Source of the DNA: an uncultured Spartobacteria bacterium
GTDB taxonomy: Bacteria; Verrucomicrobiota; Verrucomicrobiia; Chthoniobacterales; Chthoniobacteraceae
DNA: 64,000 nt
Reading direction: 5' to 3'
Assembly (NCBI GenBank): GCA_903919125.1
Contig: CAIXGS010000076.1
Location: 62,001-126,000 of the forward strand
This document shows positions 17,825 through 26,631 of the stretch, one piece after another. Positions within the stretch are counted from its first letter, which is position 1. Each line of letters opens with the position of its first letter. The notes beneath the pieces were generated by a model. That model was not told the origin of the DNA, made no database searches, and saw only the letters and a program-made list of their open reading frames with translations. The position numbers were made by a program, and so were the translations under genes.

Positions 17825-19164
17825 GAGTAAAATCCCAAGTGTGTGCGCACCAAATTCGCGCTGTTTGAAAAATGAAGATGCACATAGGACGCATGTAGCC
17901 CCCCGGCACGGAACCCCTCCTGGCGCGCAGATCCCGTCCGCCTGCGCGTGACACTCCAGGCATTGCCATGCTCAGTTTCTGCGCTCCACACAGAGTGGTG
18001 AAACTCATGACCTTGGTGCGGAAGAGAGCCCCCATCGAAGGCGCTGCAATAACCAAAATGCTGTAACGCGGGCGTCATCTCAACCGTACCTGGGAGAGCT
18101 CCAGCCATGGGGAACACATCGCCACGAACATCGATTAATTTATCGGCAAGCAACATCAACCCCCCGCATTCCGCGTAGCACGGCAACCCGTCAAGAAGGG
18201 CCTCTCGAAGATTGCCCCTCAGCGTCTGATTGTCCGAAATCGCCCCAGCATAAAGTTCGGGAAAACCACCACCGAGCAAAATGCCGTCGATGTTGGCAGG
18301 GAGTGAGCGAGAATGGATCGGAGAAAATGGAACCAGTTCTGCGCCTTGTCGTCTCAACCAATCAAGATTGTTGGCGTAATAAAAATGGAACGCTTCGTCT
18401 TGGGCAACGGCGACGCGGCAAACCACATCAGAGAGCGGGCTAGCTGCCACCTCCTGATTATTGGGATGCATTTGCGCCAATCCTTCGAATCGCTCCAAAT
18501 CCAAATAGAGCGCTGCGAATGCAGCGAGTTCGCCAACCAAGGGCAATTGCCCTGCCTGAGCCGATCGCAAACCGAGATACCGCTCCGGCCAATCCAAAAT
18601 TGCGCTCCTCGGAATAGCGCCAAGTACGGGCACACCAAGCGGCAAAAGCGCCTCTCGCAAATATTCAGCGTGAGAACTACCGCTCACTCCATTGAGAACC
18701 ACGCCGGCAATGCGATGCGGATGCGCCTCAGCGATAAAACCCCGCAGTGCCGCTGCAAGGGAGCGACCAGCCTTTGCCGCGGGCACGCAAAGCACCACGG
18801 GCCATTGCAACAACCGAGCGAGTTCCATTGTACTGCCTTCGTCACTGGAGGCAGAAGCGCCGTCAAAAAGCCCCATCACGCCCTCTAAAATTCCCGTAGC
18901 ACAGCGGGTACTGGAACGCGCTACGGAGAGAACATCAGGCTCACCCATAAGCCAGGAATCCAATGTGATGGAGGGCTTTACAGAAAAGTGATTATGATAG
19001 CCAACATCAATATAGTCCGGGCCGGCCTTGAACGGCTGCAAGGCGTGACCGCGCGCAGCCAATCCAGCGAGCAGCAGACATGTGAGCACGGTCTTCCCGC
19101 TGCTACCATGCAGGCCTCCCAGCACAATACCGCCGGGCAAACTCGTTGGGGTGGGGCTATGCAT
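17821..19164 (-). CDS. cbiA: Cobyrinate a,c-diamide synthase CbiA
   Basis: At 447 aa this is a standard-length CbiA/CobB. It has an N-terminal ATP-binding domain with the P-loop [12 protein letters not shown], followed by FKAGPDYID and GYHNHFS, and a C-terminal class I glutamine amidotransferase domain with the nucleophile Cys in [11 protein letters not shown] and a late HASYVHLHF. It amidates the a and c acetate side chains using glutamine and ATP. It lies 11 bp after cobO and overlaps cbiE by 4 bp. Confidence 0.94.
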   Translation of the reverse strand: MHSPTPTSLPGGIVLGGLHGSSGKTVLTCLLLAGLAARGHALQPFKAGPDYIDVGYHNHFSVKPSITLDSWLMGEPDVLSVARSSTRCATGILEGVMGLFDGASASSDEGSTMELARLLQWPVVLCVPAAKAGRSLAAALRGFIAEAHPHRIAGVVLNGVSGSSHAEYLREALLPLGVPVLGAIPRSAILDWPERYLGLRSAQAGQLPLVGELAAFAALYLDLERFEGLAQMHPNNQEVAASPLSDVVCRVAVAQDEAFHFYYANNLDWLRRQGAELVPFSPIHSRSLPANIDGILLGGGFPELYAGAISDNQTLRGNLREALLDGLPCYAECGGLMLLADKLIDVRGDVFPMAGALPGTVEMTPALQHFGYCSAFDGGSLPHQGHEFHHSVWSAETEHGNAWSVTRRRTGSARQEGFRAGGLHASYVHLHFSNSANLVRTHLGFYS

Positions 19165-19175
19165 GCTCTGGTTTC

Positions 19176-19730
19176 CTAAAACTCGATGCCGCGCCGGGCC
19201 GATACACCCTTGTCGAAGTGATGCTTTACCTTGCGCATTTCCGTAACGACATCTGCCACTGCGATGAGGGCATCGGGCGCGTAACGACCGGTGAAAACGA
19301 GTTCCACTTGCGGAGGTCGCGCGAGCGCTAAAGACACCGCACGCTCCAGAGGTATCAAGCCACGATGAAGGCAGTAATTAATCTCATCGACGACGACTAA
19401 GTCGTATTCGCCCGAGCAAAGCACTGTTTGAAGGACATCCATTTCTGTTGCCAATGCGACGGTCATCGCTTCGACGTGTTCGGGGATATGCTTGCTGCGC
19501 GAAAGAATCCAGTCCTGCTCAACATTGCGGTAAGTAAGATTGGGATGAAGCGTCGGACACAAAGCCAGCTCCCCGGTTTTCCATCGGGGCTTCATCATCC
19601 GCAAATAGTAGACGTGGAAACCACAGCCCAAAGCACGGAGCATGAGTCCCATAGAAGCGGTACTCTTACCCTTTCCTTCCCCGGTATATATCTGAAAAGC
19701 ACCCTGCTTAAGGCGTTGATTTTGTTCCAT
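19176..19730 (-). CDS. cobO: Cob(I)alamin adenosyltransferase, CobO/BtuR type
   Basis: The 184-aa protein has the reversed-P-loop motif YTGEGKGKSTASMGLMLRA typical of the CobA/CobO/BtuR class, then VVVDEINYCLHRGLI and VELVFTGRYAPDALI. It transfers the adenosyl group of ATP to Co(I) corrinoid. Its N-terminus overlaps the end of cbiB by 23 bp. Confidence 0.94.
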   Translation of the reverse strand: MEQNQRLKQGAFQIYTGEGKGKSTASMGLMLRALGCGFHVYYLRMMKPRWKTGELALCPTLHPNLTYRNVEQDWILSRSKHIPEHVEAMTVALATEMDVLQTVLCSGEYDLVVVDEINYCLHRGLIPLERAVSLALARPPQVELVFTGRYAPDALIAVADVVTEMRKVKHHFDKGVSARRGIEF

Positions 19731-20793
19731 AAATAATTTGCCCTTGAAGCTTCACCGGAGCAGGCGAAGGTTGCAGGACAACCTCCTGCTTAAGTGTCGG
19801 CGCTCTCAGGTTGAATTCGCTGATATTCGGCGCCTCAAACCCGCTGGAAGGGCGTGCTGATTGGTCACGCTTGGCGACGTAGAGCCCTAATAGAATGACA
19901 CAAAGAAACGCCACTCCCCAAAACCAGCGGAGTACTCTCAGAATGTCGCGAGGCTCCGGCGGTTGCCCATTTTTATTGAAAATCGGTCCCTGAGCCGGAA
20001 CGCCATCATAGAAATTTAAGCCTCCGAGCCGCAGATTTAGAGCCCAAGCTGCAGCCGCCTCACCCCAACCTGCGTTGGGACTCGAATGCTTGGCTGCGTC
20101 CTCCATCACTGCGATGGCGTAACGAAAACCACGCGGCAGTAGAGAAAACAGCGCACATAACCTTGCGGGGATAAAACTCAGTGCGTCGTCTGTGAGCGCG
20201 GAAAACTTGCCGAACAATTCGTAGCGTTCATTTCGGTGCCCCACCATAGAATCGAGAGTATTTGCGCAGCGATACAAGAGAGCGCCGGGCACACCGCCAA
20301 CCACCGCCCAGAAAAGAGGAGCAACAAACCCGTCTGTAGCGCTTTCAGCCACGGCTTCCACTGTTGCGCGGGAGACGCCCTGCACATCGAGGGCCACGGT
20401 ATCTCTACCTACCAAAAAACCGACACGGCGTCGGCTCTCCTCCAAATCACCAAGGACAAGAGGAACGACCACCGCCCTTGCATGGCCATCAAGATCCCGT
20501 GCAGCCACTGTCTGGTAGACGACGAATATATCGAAAATCCATGCAAGGGATGGACTTATTGCTTCTAAAATCTGTCGCACCACTGCGTACGCAGCCAACA
20601 TTCCACCACAAACAGAAAGCCAGAAACACACACCAGCAGGGACATTACGGCCCATCGCGCTAGACCAAAACTTTTCCAGTGCGGCTGCCATGTGGCCAGC
20701 CAAGCGAGTAAGATGCGGCCAACCACGCGGATCCCCGAGTAAGAGATCGAGCCCAACAGCAGCCAGAAATTGAAATAAATCAATCTGCCACAT
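19708..20793 (-). CDS. cbiB: Adenosylcobinamide-phosphate synthase CbiB
   Basis: The 361-aa integral membrane protein opens with LAAVGLDLLLGDPRGWPHLTR, the CbiB/CobD signature, and contains GRDTVALDVQGVSRATVEA and AVMEDAAKHSSPNAGWGEAA. CbiB joins adenosylcobyric acid to (R)-1-amino-2-propanol phosphate. The C-terminal 40 or so residues beyond the last membrane helix are extra, polar and Pro/Ser-rich. It overlaps cobD-cbiP by 14 bp and cobO by 23 bp. In the aerobic naming system this protein is called CobD, not to be confused with the decarboxylase. Confidence 0.92.
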   Translation of the reverse strand: MWQIDLFQFLAAVGLDLLLGDPRGWPHLTRLAGHMAAALEKFWSSAMGRNVPAGVCFWLSVCGGMLAAYAVVRQILEAISPSLAWIFDIFVVYQTVAARDLDGHARAVVVPLVLGDLEESRRRVGFLVGRDTVALDVQGVSRATVEAVAESATDGFVAPLFWAVVGGVPGALLYRCANTLDSMVGHRNERYELFGKFSALTDDALSFIPARLCALFSLLPRGFRYAIAVMEDAAKHSSPNAGWGEAAAAWALNLRLGGLNFYDGVPAQGPIFNKNGQPPEPRDILRVLRWFWGVAFLCVILLGLYVAKRDQSARPSSGFEAPNISEFNLRAPTLKQEVVLQPSPAPVKLQGQIIYGTKSTP

Positions 20794-23332
20794 AACGCCA
20801 GAGGTCCTCCAGATTCAGGTGCTCTTCAATTAAATCAGCCATGCCATTGTACAATGTCTCGCGTTGAGTACGAAACGCAACCGGCGACGCTCGGTGCCCC
20901 AATAATCCGACACTCTGCGTAGCGGCGAGTCGTATACGCGCAGACTCAAAAACACCGTGTAGGTAGGTGCCCCAGACTCCGTTGTGACGCACCCCTTCAG
21001 CCCGCTCTGCTCCCTCTTCCAGAACAGTAAGGAGCGGAGAAACGGCACGCGACGCGGTCGAACGGCCCATGTGAATTTCATACGCGTCCCACACCTCGTC
21101 CTCGAATCGGACTTTCACGGTGCCCAATTGCTTCTCTTCAAAAAACAGGGTCTCCACTGGTAAGAGCCCAAGCCCAAGCATCTCACCGCTCTCGCCTGCG
21201 ATGCCAGTAGGGTCAGAAAGATATTGGCCCAACATTTGAAAACCGCCGCAAATGCCGATGATAAGCGCGCCGCGTTGGTGAGCAGCAAGGACGGCATCCG
21301 CCATTCCAGAGGATCGCAGCCAAGCCAGATCGGCAAGCGTGTTTTTGCTACCCGGGAGCACCACAATCCTAGCATTAGAAAGAGAAGCGGGTTGGCTGAC
21401 CCACTCCACACGTACGCCTTCATCAAGCTGCCACGGATTCGTGTCCTGAGAGTTGGAGAGATGAGGGAACCTCACCCAATGAATGGGCTCTCCATGAATG
21501 CTTGCCACGGGTTCCTCCGAGAGACTGTCTTCATTTTCCGGCTGTAGATGGGCTGCGTAGGGAAGCGTGCCGAAAAATGGTGCGCCGAAATGCGGAGCAA
21601 AATGCTGCTCAGCATCAGCAAAAAGAGAAAGATCACCCCTAAACTTGTTCACGATTAGCCCTGCGCAGCGTTCGCGGTCAGAGCCCTGCAGTAAACCCCA
21701 TGTACCTGCAACCTGTGCAAATACGCCGCCCCGCTCGATGTCGGCCACCAGTAACCAGCGGCCGTCAAGCTGACGCACCGGCCACAAATTAACCAAGTCA
21801 CGCTGCATCAAGTTGAGCTCAACGGGACTGCCCGCGCCCTCCAAGATTAGCGCGTCACAGCGCCCTTCCCAATAACTCAAACTTTCAGTCACTACGGGCC
21901 ATAGACTCTCGATGGCCTCATAATACTCCCTCGCCTTGATGTGGCCCCGCGCCCGCCCCAAAACCACAAGCTGCGAGCCGGAGGTCCCTGAAGGCTTCAG
22001 CAAAATTGGGTTCATTCTCACCGAGGGTGCCAAGCCGCAAGCCTCCGCTTGGACAGCCTGCGCACGGCCTATCTCGCCCCCGTCCAGAGCGACGGCCGAG
22101 TTGTTCGACATATTTTGCGCCTTAAACGGAGCAACACGCACCCCGCGCCTTCTCAGCCAGGCACAAAGAGCCGTCGCAACCCAACTCTTTCCGCTATTAG
22201 ACGAAGTGCCCAGAACGCTGATAGCACGCATCTGCTTTTTCCTGAAAGTTTTGCGAGGGGAATTGAGGGCTTTCGAGAGGTTATGGAGCGAGTCAATGAG
22301 TCGGTCGTTTTCCAGAGTTGTGCGCACCGCAACGCGAAAATAGCGCTCTGGCTCGAGTGCGAGAAATCCGACACACTCCCGAATCAAAATACCTTGCCGA
22401 CCGAGAGCCTCTGCCAGGTTTCTCGCATTGAGTCCCCGAGTTTCGACGAGTAAAAAGTTGGCGTCCGAGGCGAGAGGAAACAGGCCAGGGAGCGCTGACA
22501 GAGCCGTTGAGAAGCGTTCGCGCTCAGGAGCTAGGGCACGCAAGCTTTCGTGAACCGCGGCGAGGGTCGGCTTGTTAAGATGCGCATTTGCCCAAGACTC
22601 CGCTACGCCACAAAGAGGCCATGGCGGCTGCATTGCGCGAAGTTGGGCGAGCCAAGAAAGGTTAGCCGTTACTAAAAATCCTAGACGCAACCCAGGAATG
22701 CTCCAACTTTTGGTGAGCGCGCGCAATACGAGTACATTGGGAAGACGCTCAATTTTGGAAAGCAAGGAATGACGTTCCGGCTCCGGCACAAATTCGATAA
22801 ACGCTTCGTCAATAATCCAATACAGATGCGAAAGTGCGGGATGTAAAACAACCTCTACAAGGTTTGGAAAGAGACGCCCCGTGGGATTATTGGGGTTGCC
22901 TAGTATCACTACATCCACAGATAGAGCCCACTGGACGAATTGCTCCGTATCCGGAGGATTTGGAAAAAGGGAACAGGTTTTTATTTCAAGACCCGCTGAC
23001 AAGCATGCCCGACTATAATCCGCAAAAGCGGGTGCAAATATAAGCGCACGCTTTTGAGTAAAGAGACGTACTGCGAGATAAAGGCCCTCGATGGCGCCCG
23101 CAGTAGCGAGGACATGATCGGGGCGAACATCGTATAGATCAGACAGCAGCAGGCGCACGGAGTTCGCGTCGGCCTCCGGGTAGCGCGTGATTGCATCGGA
23201 CAAAGGCACGGCGGCAAGAGCGGCGGGCGGATGCCAGAAGGCATTGGTGTTGACGCTAAAATCGAGGAAGGCTTGATGGCCAAAGCGCTCCTTTGCCTCA
23301 CTCAAACGTCCGCCATGAAATGCTTGGCTCAT
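20780..23332 (-). CDS. Fused CobD-CbiP: threonine-phosphate decarboxylase and cobyric acid synthase
   Basis: This 850-aa frame is uninterrupted. Residues 1 to about 360 are a class I/II PLP enzyme of the CobD/CobC type: FSVNTNAFWHPP, GNPNNPTGRLF, DEAFIEF, and the PLP lysine (Lys208) in ALTKSWSIPGLRLGF. It makes aminopropanol phosphate from threonine phosphate. From Met368 (base 22231) begins a complete cobyric acid synthase: P-loop LGTSSNSGKSWVAT, FKAQNMSNNS, and a glutamine amidotransferase domain with IGICGGFQMLGQYL and GVWGTYLHGVFES. CbiP amidates four side chains. Internal initiation at Met368 could also yield free CbiP. It overlaps cobU by 4 bp. Confidence 0.92.
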   Translation of the reverse strand: MSQAFHGGRLSEAKERFGHQAFLDFSVNTNAFWHPPAALAAVPLSDAITRYPEADANSVRLLLSDLYDVRPDHVLATAGAIEGLYLAVRLFTQKRALIFAPAFADYSRACLSAGLEIKTCSLFPNPPDTEQFVQWALSVDVVILGNPNNPTGRLFPNLVEVVLHPALSHLYWIIDEAFIEFVPEPERHSLLSKIERLPNVLVLRALTKSWSIPGLRLGFLVTANLSWLAQLRAMQPPWPLCGVAESWANAHLNKPTLAAVHESLRALAPERERFSTALSALPGLFPLASDANFLLVETRGLNARNLAEALGRQGILIRECVGFLALEPERYFRVAVRTTLENDRLIDSLHNLSKALNSPRKTFRKKQMRAISVLGTSSNSGKSWVATALCAWLRRRGVRVAPFKAQNMSNNSAVALDGGEIGRAQAVQAEACGLAPSVRMNPILLKPSGTSGSQLVVLGRARGHIKAREYYEAIESLWPVVTESLSYWEGRCDALILEGAGSPVELNLMQRDLVNLWPVRQLDGRWLLVADIERGGVFAQVAGTWGLLQGSDRERCAGLIVNKFRGDLSLFADAEQHFAPHFGAPFFGTLPYAAHLQPENEDSLSEEPVASIHGEPIHWVRFPHLSNSQDTNPWQLDEGVRVEWVSQPASLSNARIVVLPGSKNTLADLAWLRSSGMADAVLAAHQRGALIIGICGGFQMLGQYLSDPTGIAGESGEMLGLGLLPVETLFFEEKQLGTVKVRFEDEVWDAYEIHMGRSTASRAVSPLLTVLEEGAERAEGVRHNGVWGTYLHGVFESARIRLAATQSVGLLGHRASPVAFRTQRETLYNGMADLIEEHLNLEDLWRYVAD

Positions 23333-23862
23333 GGCAATCGTCCTCCCTTAAGAACCAGAGGCAGACCTGCAATTTGAAATTCTACAAGGTCGGCTTCGGC
23401 GGCCACGAGTTGGTTAGCCCGGCCGCACAGATCCCGAAAACTACGCCCTGCAGGATTGGATGGGACCAATCCCATTCCCAGCTCGTTGCTCACAATCAGA
23501 ATGCTGTGTGCGTTCCTCTTTGCACTAACAATTGAAGCCCTAAGATAATCAAATAGAACATTTTCCTCCATCGCTTCACAGTGGAAGGACAGCCACAAAG
23601 TAAGGCAATCTAGGAGGATGGTGCGCCCGCTTAACTCGGCGAAAAGGACGGGTAAGTCGAATCGATTTTCAACCGTCAACCAGTGCGCTGGGCGACGTCC
23701 TTGGTGCGCTCCAATCCGATCGAGCATCTCAATGTCCGCAAGTGACGTGGCGCAGGTGGCCACATAAACCACATCAGCTTCGCTGGCCGCCGCAAGGGCT
23801 TCAGCGCGGCGACTTTTCCCACTGCGTGCGCCACCAAGAATAAGGGAGAGGTGAGCGCTCAT
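23329..23862 (-). CDS. cobU: Adenosylcobinamide kinase / guanylyltransferase CobU
   Basis: The start is ATG 23862 (MSAHLSLILGG), overlapping cobS by 4 bp; the frame reaches further upstream only into cobS. The 177-aa enzyme has the P-loop LGGARSGKSRRAEALA, DCLTLWLS, and GMGLVPSNPAGRSFRDLCGR, all CobU/CobP signatures. It phosphorylates adenosylcobinamide and then adds GMP, activating it for loop attachment by CobS. Confidence 0.94.
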   Translation of the reverse strand: MSAHLSLILGGARSGKSRRAEALAAASEADVVYVATCATSLADIEMLDRIGAHQGRRPAHWLTVENRFDLPVLFAELSGRTILLDCLTLWLSFHCEAMEENVLFDYLRASIVSAKRNAHSILIVSNELGMGLVPSNPAGRSFRDLCGRANQLVAAEADLVEFQIAGLPLVLKGGRLP

Positions 23863-24617
23863 GAACGGCTGAGGAGAGCGGTTAGAAACGTTAGCTCGGA
23901 AATCTGGACGGTGGCGCCCAAACAATCCCCGGTGATACCGCCGATCTTTCTGTGGAAAAAGTTCGCCAGAAAAAAGACCACTAATATGACGCAAGAGAGG
24001 ACTGGCATAGTGGCCGCTTCAAAACAAAACAGCGCTAGAACAGCCGGAGGTGCGAGCGAACCCCACACCTGAATGCGACTGAGAGTGCGGCAAAAAGGAT
24101 GCGCACGAGTAGTGTCTAAGCCCACGTGGGGCTGCAGCTGCATGACGGCAACGGCCGCAGCACGACTGGCCGCGTGAGCGCACACAATCGCCTGCATGGC
24201 AAACAAAACACCCTTGGCCAGAAGAGCTTCCAAAATAAAAAATTTTGCACTAAAGGCGAACCAAATGGCGATCGCCCCGAAGCTACCAAGCCGGGAATCC
24301 TTCATAATTTCCATGCGTTGAAACGGAGTGCGGCCTCCGAAGATTCCATCGGCGGCATCGGCAAGACCATCTTCGTGAAAGGCGCCGGTGATCAGAACGC
24401 CGGCCAGCATGGAAAGGAGCACTGCGAGTTTCGCTGGAAAAACATCCGCCGCCGTTGTCAGTACACCGGCGCAGAGTAGCCCTACGAGCGCACCCACCGC
24501 CGGAAAGTACGCTACAGAGGCTGTCACCGCGTCCGGCGAATAGTTGCACCAGCGCCCAACGGGGAGTCGCGTGAGAAGCATAACAGCGGTCAGAAATTGA
24601 TTCCACGCGTCCTTCAT
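23859..24617 (-). CDS. cobS: Adenosylcobinamide-GDP ribazoletransferase CobS
   Basis: This 252-aa membrane protein has LLTRLPVGRW near the N-terminus, ITGAFHEDGLADAADGIFGG (the conserved acidic metal-binding region) and several hydrophobic helices. CobS condenses adenosylcobinamide-GDP with alpha-ribazole (phosphate), the last step of cobalamin assembly. It overlaps cobT and cobU by 4 bp each. It should not be confused with the chelatase subunit of the same name in the aerobic pathway, which is absent here. Confidence 0.93.
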   Translation of the reverse strand: MKDAWNQFLTAVMLLTRLPVGRWCNYSPDAVTASVAYFPAVGALVGLLCAGVLTTAADVFPAKLAVLLSMLAGVLITGAFHEDGLADAADGIFGGRTPFQRMEIMKDSRLGSFGAIAIWFAFSAKFFILEALLAKGVLFAMQAIVCAHAASRAAAVAVMQLQPHVGLDTTRAHPFCRTLSRIQVWGSLAPPAVLALFCFEAATMPVLSCVILVVFFLANFFHRKIGGITGDCLGATVQISELTFLTALLSRS

Positions 24618-25720
24618 AAAAGGTTAGGAGCGATGGGAGCACCGCTTACTCCCGCGGCTTCAAACGTAGCCATTTCCGTGAGCAACCGCGCAGCGGCGCG
24701 CAACAGCGGTAGAGCAAGAGCAGCACCGCTGGCCTCACCGAGGCGCATTTCTAGTTGGTGTATCGGCCTGACATCTAATGCGGCAAGCACCGCAAGATGC
24801 CCCGCTTCCGCGGACTGATGCGCAAAGAAACAACACTCCAAACACCCCGGCTCTAAGCGCGCGGCTAAGAGCGCGGCCGCTGTTGCGATAAATCCATCTA
24901 CCACAATGGGTAGCCTAAGTCGGGCTGCTTCCAAAATACACCCAGTCAGCGCCGCTATTTCCAGCCCTCCCACCGCCGCGAGCCAATGTAGCGCGGCCTC
25001 AGGCCCTGTGGCCTCGGAGGCGTGGAGCGCGAGCCCTACACGGATGGCACCTAGTTTTCGCGCCAACCCAGCACCATCGACCCCCGTGCCAAGTCCGGTG
25101 ACGCAGGCGGCATCCGCGGGAAGCAACGCCGCGCACAATGCGGCCGCAGACGTTGAATTGCCAATACCCATTTCGCCAATGCCTAACGCGTCTATGGAGT
25201 CTGCCGCGGCGAGCCTCGCCTGTTCACGCCCGACTTCCAGAGCCGCAGCGCATTCACAGGGGAGCATGGCGGGAGCCGTCACAAAGGATTCAGTTCCCCG
25301 CTTGATACGTCGTGAAAAGAAGGAGGAATGCTTTAGCAAATTTCCGGGAAAGTCTGCATCTACACCAACATCAACAATATGCAGCGATGCTCCTGCAGCA
25401 CGGGCAAGAACACAAACCGCCGCCCCGCCATTTAAAAAGTTGGCAACCATCTGGCCGGTGACTTCTGCAGGGTACGCACTAACCCCCTCGCGAGCGACTC
25501 CGTGACTGCCCGCGAAAACACAGATCCGCATGTGCTCTACCTTTGGAGTGAGTGTGCGTTGAAGCAACCCAAGGCGCAGTCCAATTTCCTCGAGCATGCC
25601 GAGGCTACCGGGTGGCTTGGTTTGAGAAAGCAGGCGTTGCTGCAGGGCGCGACGAAACGCAACGTCACCTTTGGGGACGTCGAAGGCTGCCGGACCGCGA
25701 GGCTCGGAACTTTGTAACAT
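24614..25720 (-). CDS. cobT: Nicotinate-nucleotide:dimethylbenzimidazole phosphoribosyltransferase CobT
   Basis: The first gene after the riboswitch is 368 aa long, the usual CobT length. It contains KPPGSLGMLEEIGLRLG, VFAGSHGVAREGVSAYP, GEMGIGNSTSAAALCAALL and a late HQSAEAGH. It makes alpha-ribazole phosphate from the lower-ligand base and nicotinate mononucleotide. The ATG at 25720 has only a weak ribosome-binding site, which fits control by the upstream RNA. The naming clash is with the aerobic chelatase subunit CobT, which this is not. Confidence 0.94.
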   Translation of the reverse strand: MLQSSEPRGPAAFDVPKGDVAFRRALQQRLLSQTKPPGSLGMLEEIGLRLGLLQRTLTPKVEHMRICVFAGSHGVAREGVSAYPAEVTGQMVANFLNGGAAVCVLARAAGASLHIVDVGVDADFPGNLLKHSSFFSRRIKRGTESFVTAPAMLPCECAAALEVGREQARLAAADSIDALGIGEMGIGNSTSAAALCAALLPADAACVTGLGTGVDGAGLARKLGAIRVGLALHASEATGPEAALHWLAAVGGLEIAALTGCILEAARLRLPIVVDGFIATAAALLAARLEPGCLECCFFAHQSAEAGHLAVLAALDVRPIHQLEMRLGEASGAALALPLLRAAARLLTEMATFEAAGVSGAPIAPNLL

Positions 25721-25811
25721 GGATCTTTCTTGCAGAGAGAGATCCTGCCCCCCGCTTGCGCTAGGAACTGATCCCTCATTCTTCTTTTTTGCGAAGAAGG
25801 TTTGTCATCAA

Positions 25812-25862
25812 AGGCTCGAGACGAGAATACGTTAAAAAACGCGTCTCCATCGCAAATAGCCT
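25812..25862 (-). promoter_or_regulatory. Hairpin between riboswitch and cobT, possible expression platform
   Basis: On the minus strand AGGCT (25862-25858) can pair with AGCCT (25816-25812), and GAGACG (25847-25842) with CGTCTC (25823-25818), giving a nested hairpin just after the riboswitch P1 stem. There is no clean U-run directly after it, so it may act on anti-termination or on folding rather than as a simple terminator. A weaker CTTCTT/AAGAAG pairing follows closer to cobT. Confidence 0.4.
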
Positions 25863-25879
25863 CCGACGAATGAGTTGCT

Positions 25880-26056
25880 GGTGCCGTGAATGTTCTGGCT
25901 CCCGGCTACGGCCGAGCGGCAAAGGCTATGCCCTCCGATCGACCAACCTCGCTCCCGCCTTCACCCTTACCGAAGTAAAGATTGGCATTTTGGGAGTCTG
26001 TCCCCGGTTACAGCAGCGCGACTGCCCCCGGCTTACACGGGGTTCCTCGCGGCACC
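25880..26056 (-). ncRNA. Cobalamin (adenosylcobalamin-type) riboswitch
   Basis: Read on the minus strand, the element is closed by a perfect P1 stem, GGTGCCG (26056-26050) with CGGCACC (25886-25880). In order it contains the GC-rich arm with GTAAGCCGGGGGCAG, the conserved TGCTGTAA (26015-26008), AATGCCAAT (25989-25981), GTGAAGGC (25964-25957, cf. GGGAAGGC) and a B12 box AGCCGGGAGCCAGAAC (25907-25892). Spacing and order fit the cobalamin riboswitch, about 180 nt. It sits 160 nt upstream of cobT and should repress the 17-gene operon when adenosylcobalamin is plentiful. Confidence 0.88.
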
Positions 26057-26154
26057 TGCAATGAAGCAACAGTGTGCGCGCTCAAAGTGGAAGGGCAAGG
26101 AGATTTGAGGGACTCGGGAACGCGCCAACGTAAGAGCGGAATCCGTCCAAACAA

Positions 26155-26189
26155 AAGCCGCTGTCTCCCACTAGAGGAGACAGCGGCTT
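26155..26189 (-). terminator. Rho-independent terminator of rpsU
   Basis: A perfect 14-bp inverted repeat (26155-26168 with 26176-26189, 7-nt loop) is followed on the minus strand by TTTTGTTTGG. It lies between rpsU and the riboswitch, so it should end the rpsU transcript and insulate the B12 leader. No comparable T-run follows on the plus strand. Confidence 0.85.
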
Positions 26190-26273
26190 AAAAACTTCTC
26201 AAAGTGACTTAGGCGAGATGCCTGCGAACTCTAAGCGTCGTACTACAAAATTGTGCTTCGAACAAGTTTTGAG

Positions 26274-26294
26274 CCGAATTCTATTCAAATTCGG
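26274..26294 (-). other. Second hairpin downstream of rpsU
   Basis: CCGAATT (26274-26280) and AATTCGG (26288-26294) form a perfect 7-bp stem with a 7-nt loop, 28 bp after the rpsU stop codon on the minus strand. It lacks a U-tract and may stabilise the rpsU mRNA 3' end. Confidence 0.4.
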
Positions 26295-26322
26295 TCCAAA
26301 ATTTGAGCCACACGACTGAAGA

Positions 26323-26520
26323 CTAGGAGGCGTTAAAACGCTGCTTGGCTTTCGCTTTTTTGGCGTTGGCCTTCGCTTTGCGCTTCGTCTTCTGGGTGGG
26401 CGTTTCAAAGGCGCGCAGCCTCCGAACTTCCTCCATGATGCTTTCCGTCTCCATCTTGGACTTCAAGCGTTTCAGGGCCCGATCAATCGGTTCCCCTTTG
26501 CGTACTGCTACTTCTGGCAT
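26323..26520 (-). CDS. rpsU: 30S ribosomal protein S21
   Basis: The 65-aa basic protein starts PEVAVRKGEPIDRALKRLK, the conserved S21 N-terminus, and has RRLRAFETPTQKTKRKA followed by a Lys/Ala-rich tail. S21 binds the small ribosomal subunit and aids initiation. It is monocistronic here, with a good Shine-Dalgarno (AAGGAGG) close to the ATG, its own promoter and its own terminator. Confidence 0.93.
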   Translation of the reverse strand: MPEVAVRKGEPIDRALKRLKSKMETESIMEEVRRLRAFETPTQKTKRKAKANAKKAKAKQRFNAS

Positions 26521-26572
26521 GGTGTTTCCCTCCTTTCTGTCGACGAATCGATGTTCAATAGTTGAACCGAGA

Positions 26573-26602
26573 AATGTAGGACCTCACAGCATTCAGTGTC
26601 AA
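26573..26602 (-). promoter_or_regulatory. Promoter of rpsU
   Basis: On the minus strand a perfect -35 TTGACA (26602-26597) is followed after 18 bp by TACATT (26578-26573) as the -10 element, about 50 bp upstream of the rpsU ATG. The 11-bp repeat array begins about 30 bp upstream of the -35. Confidence 0.7.
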
Positions 26603-26631
26603 TCTTCCGATTTGTTTAACCTTGGTAATTT

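Noticed and set aside
22231-23332. Separate cobD gene split from cbiP by a stop codon
   Set aside because: The frame is continuous across the domain boundary, so a fusion is the direct reading.
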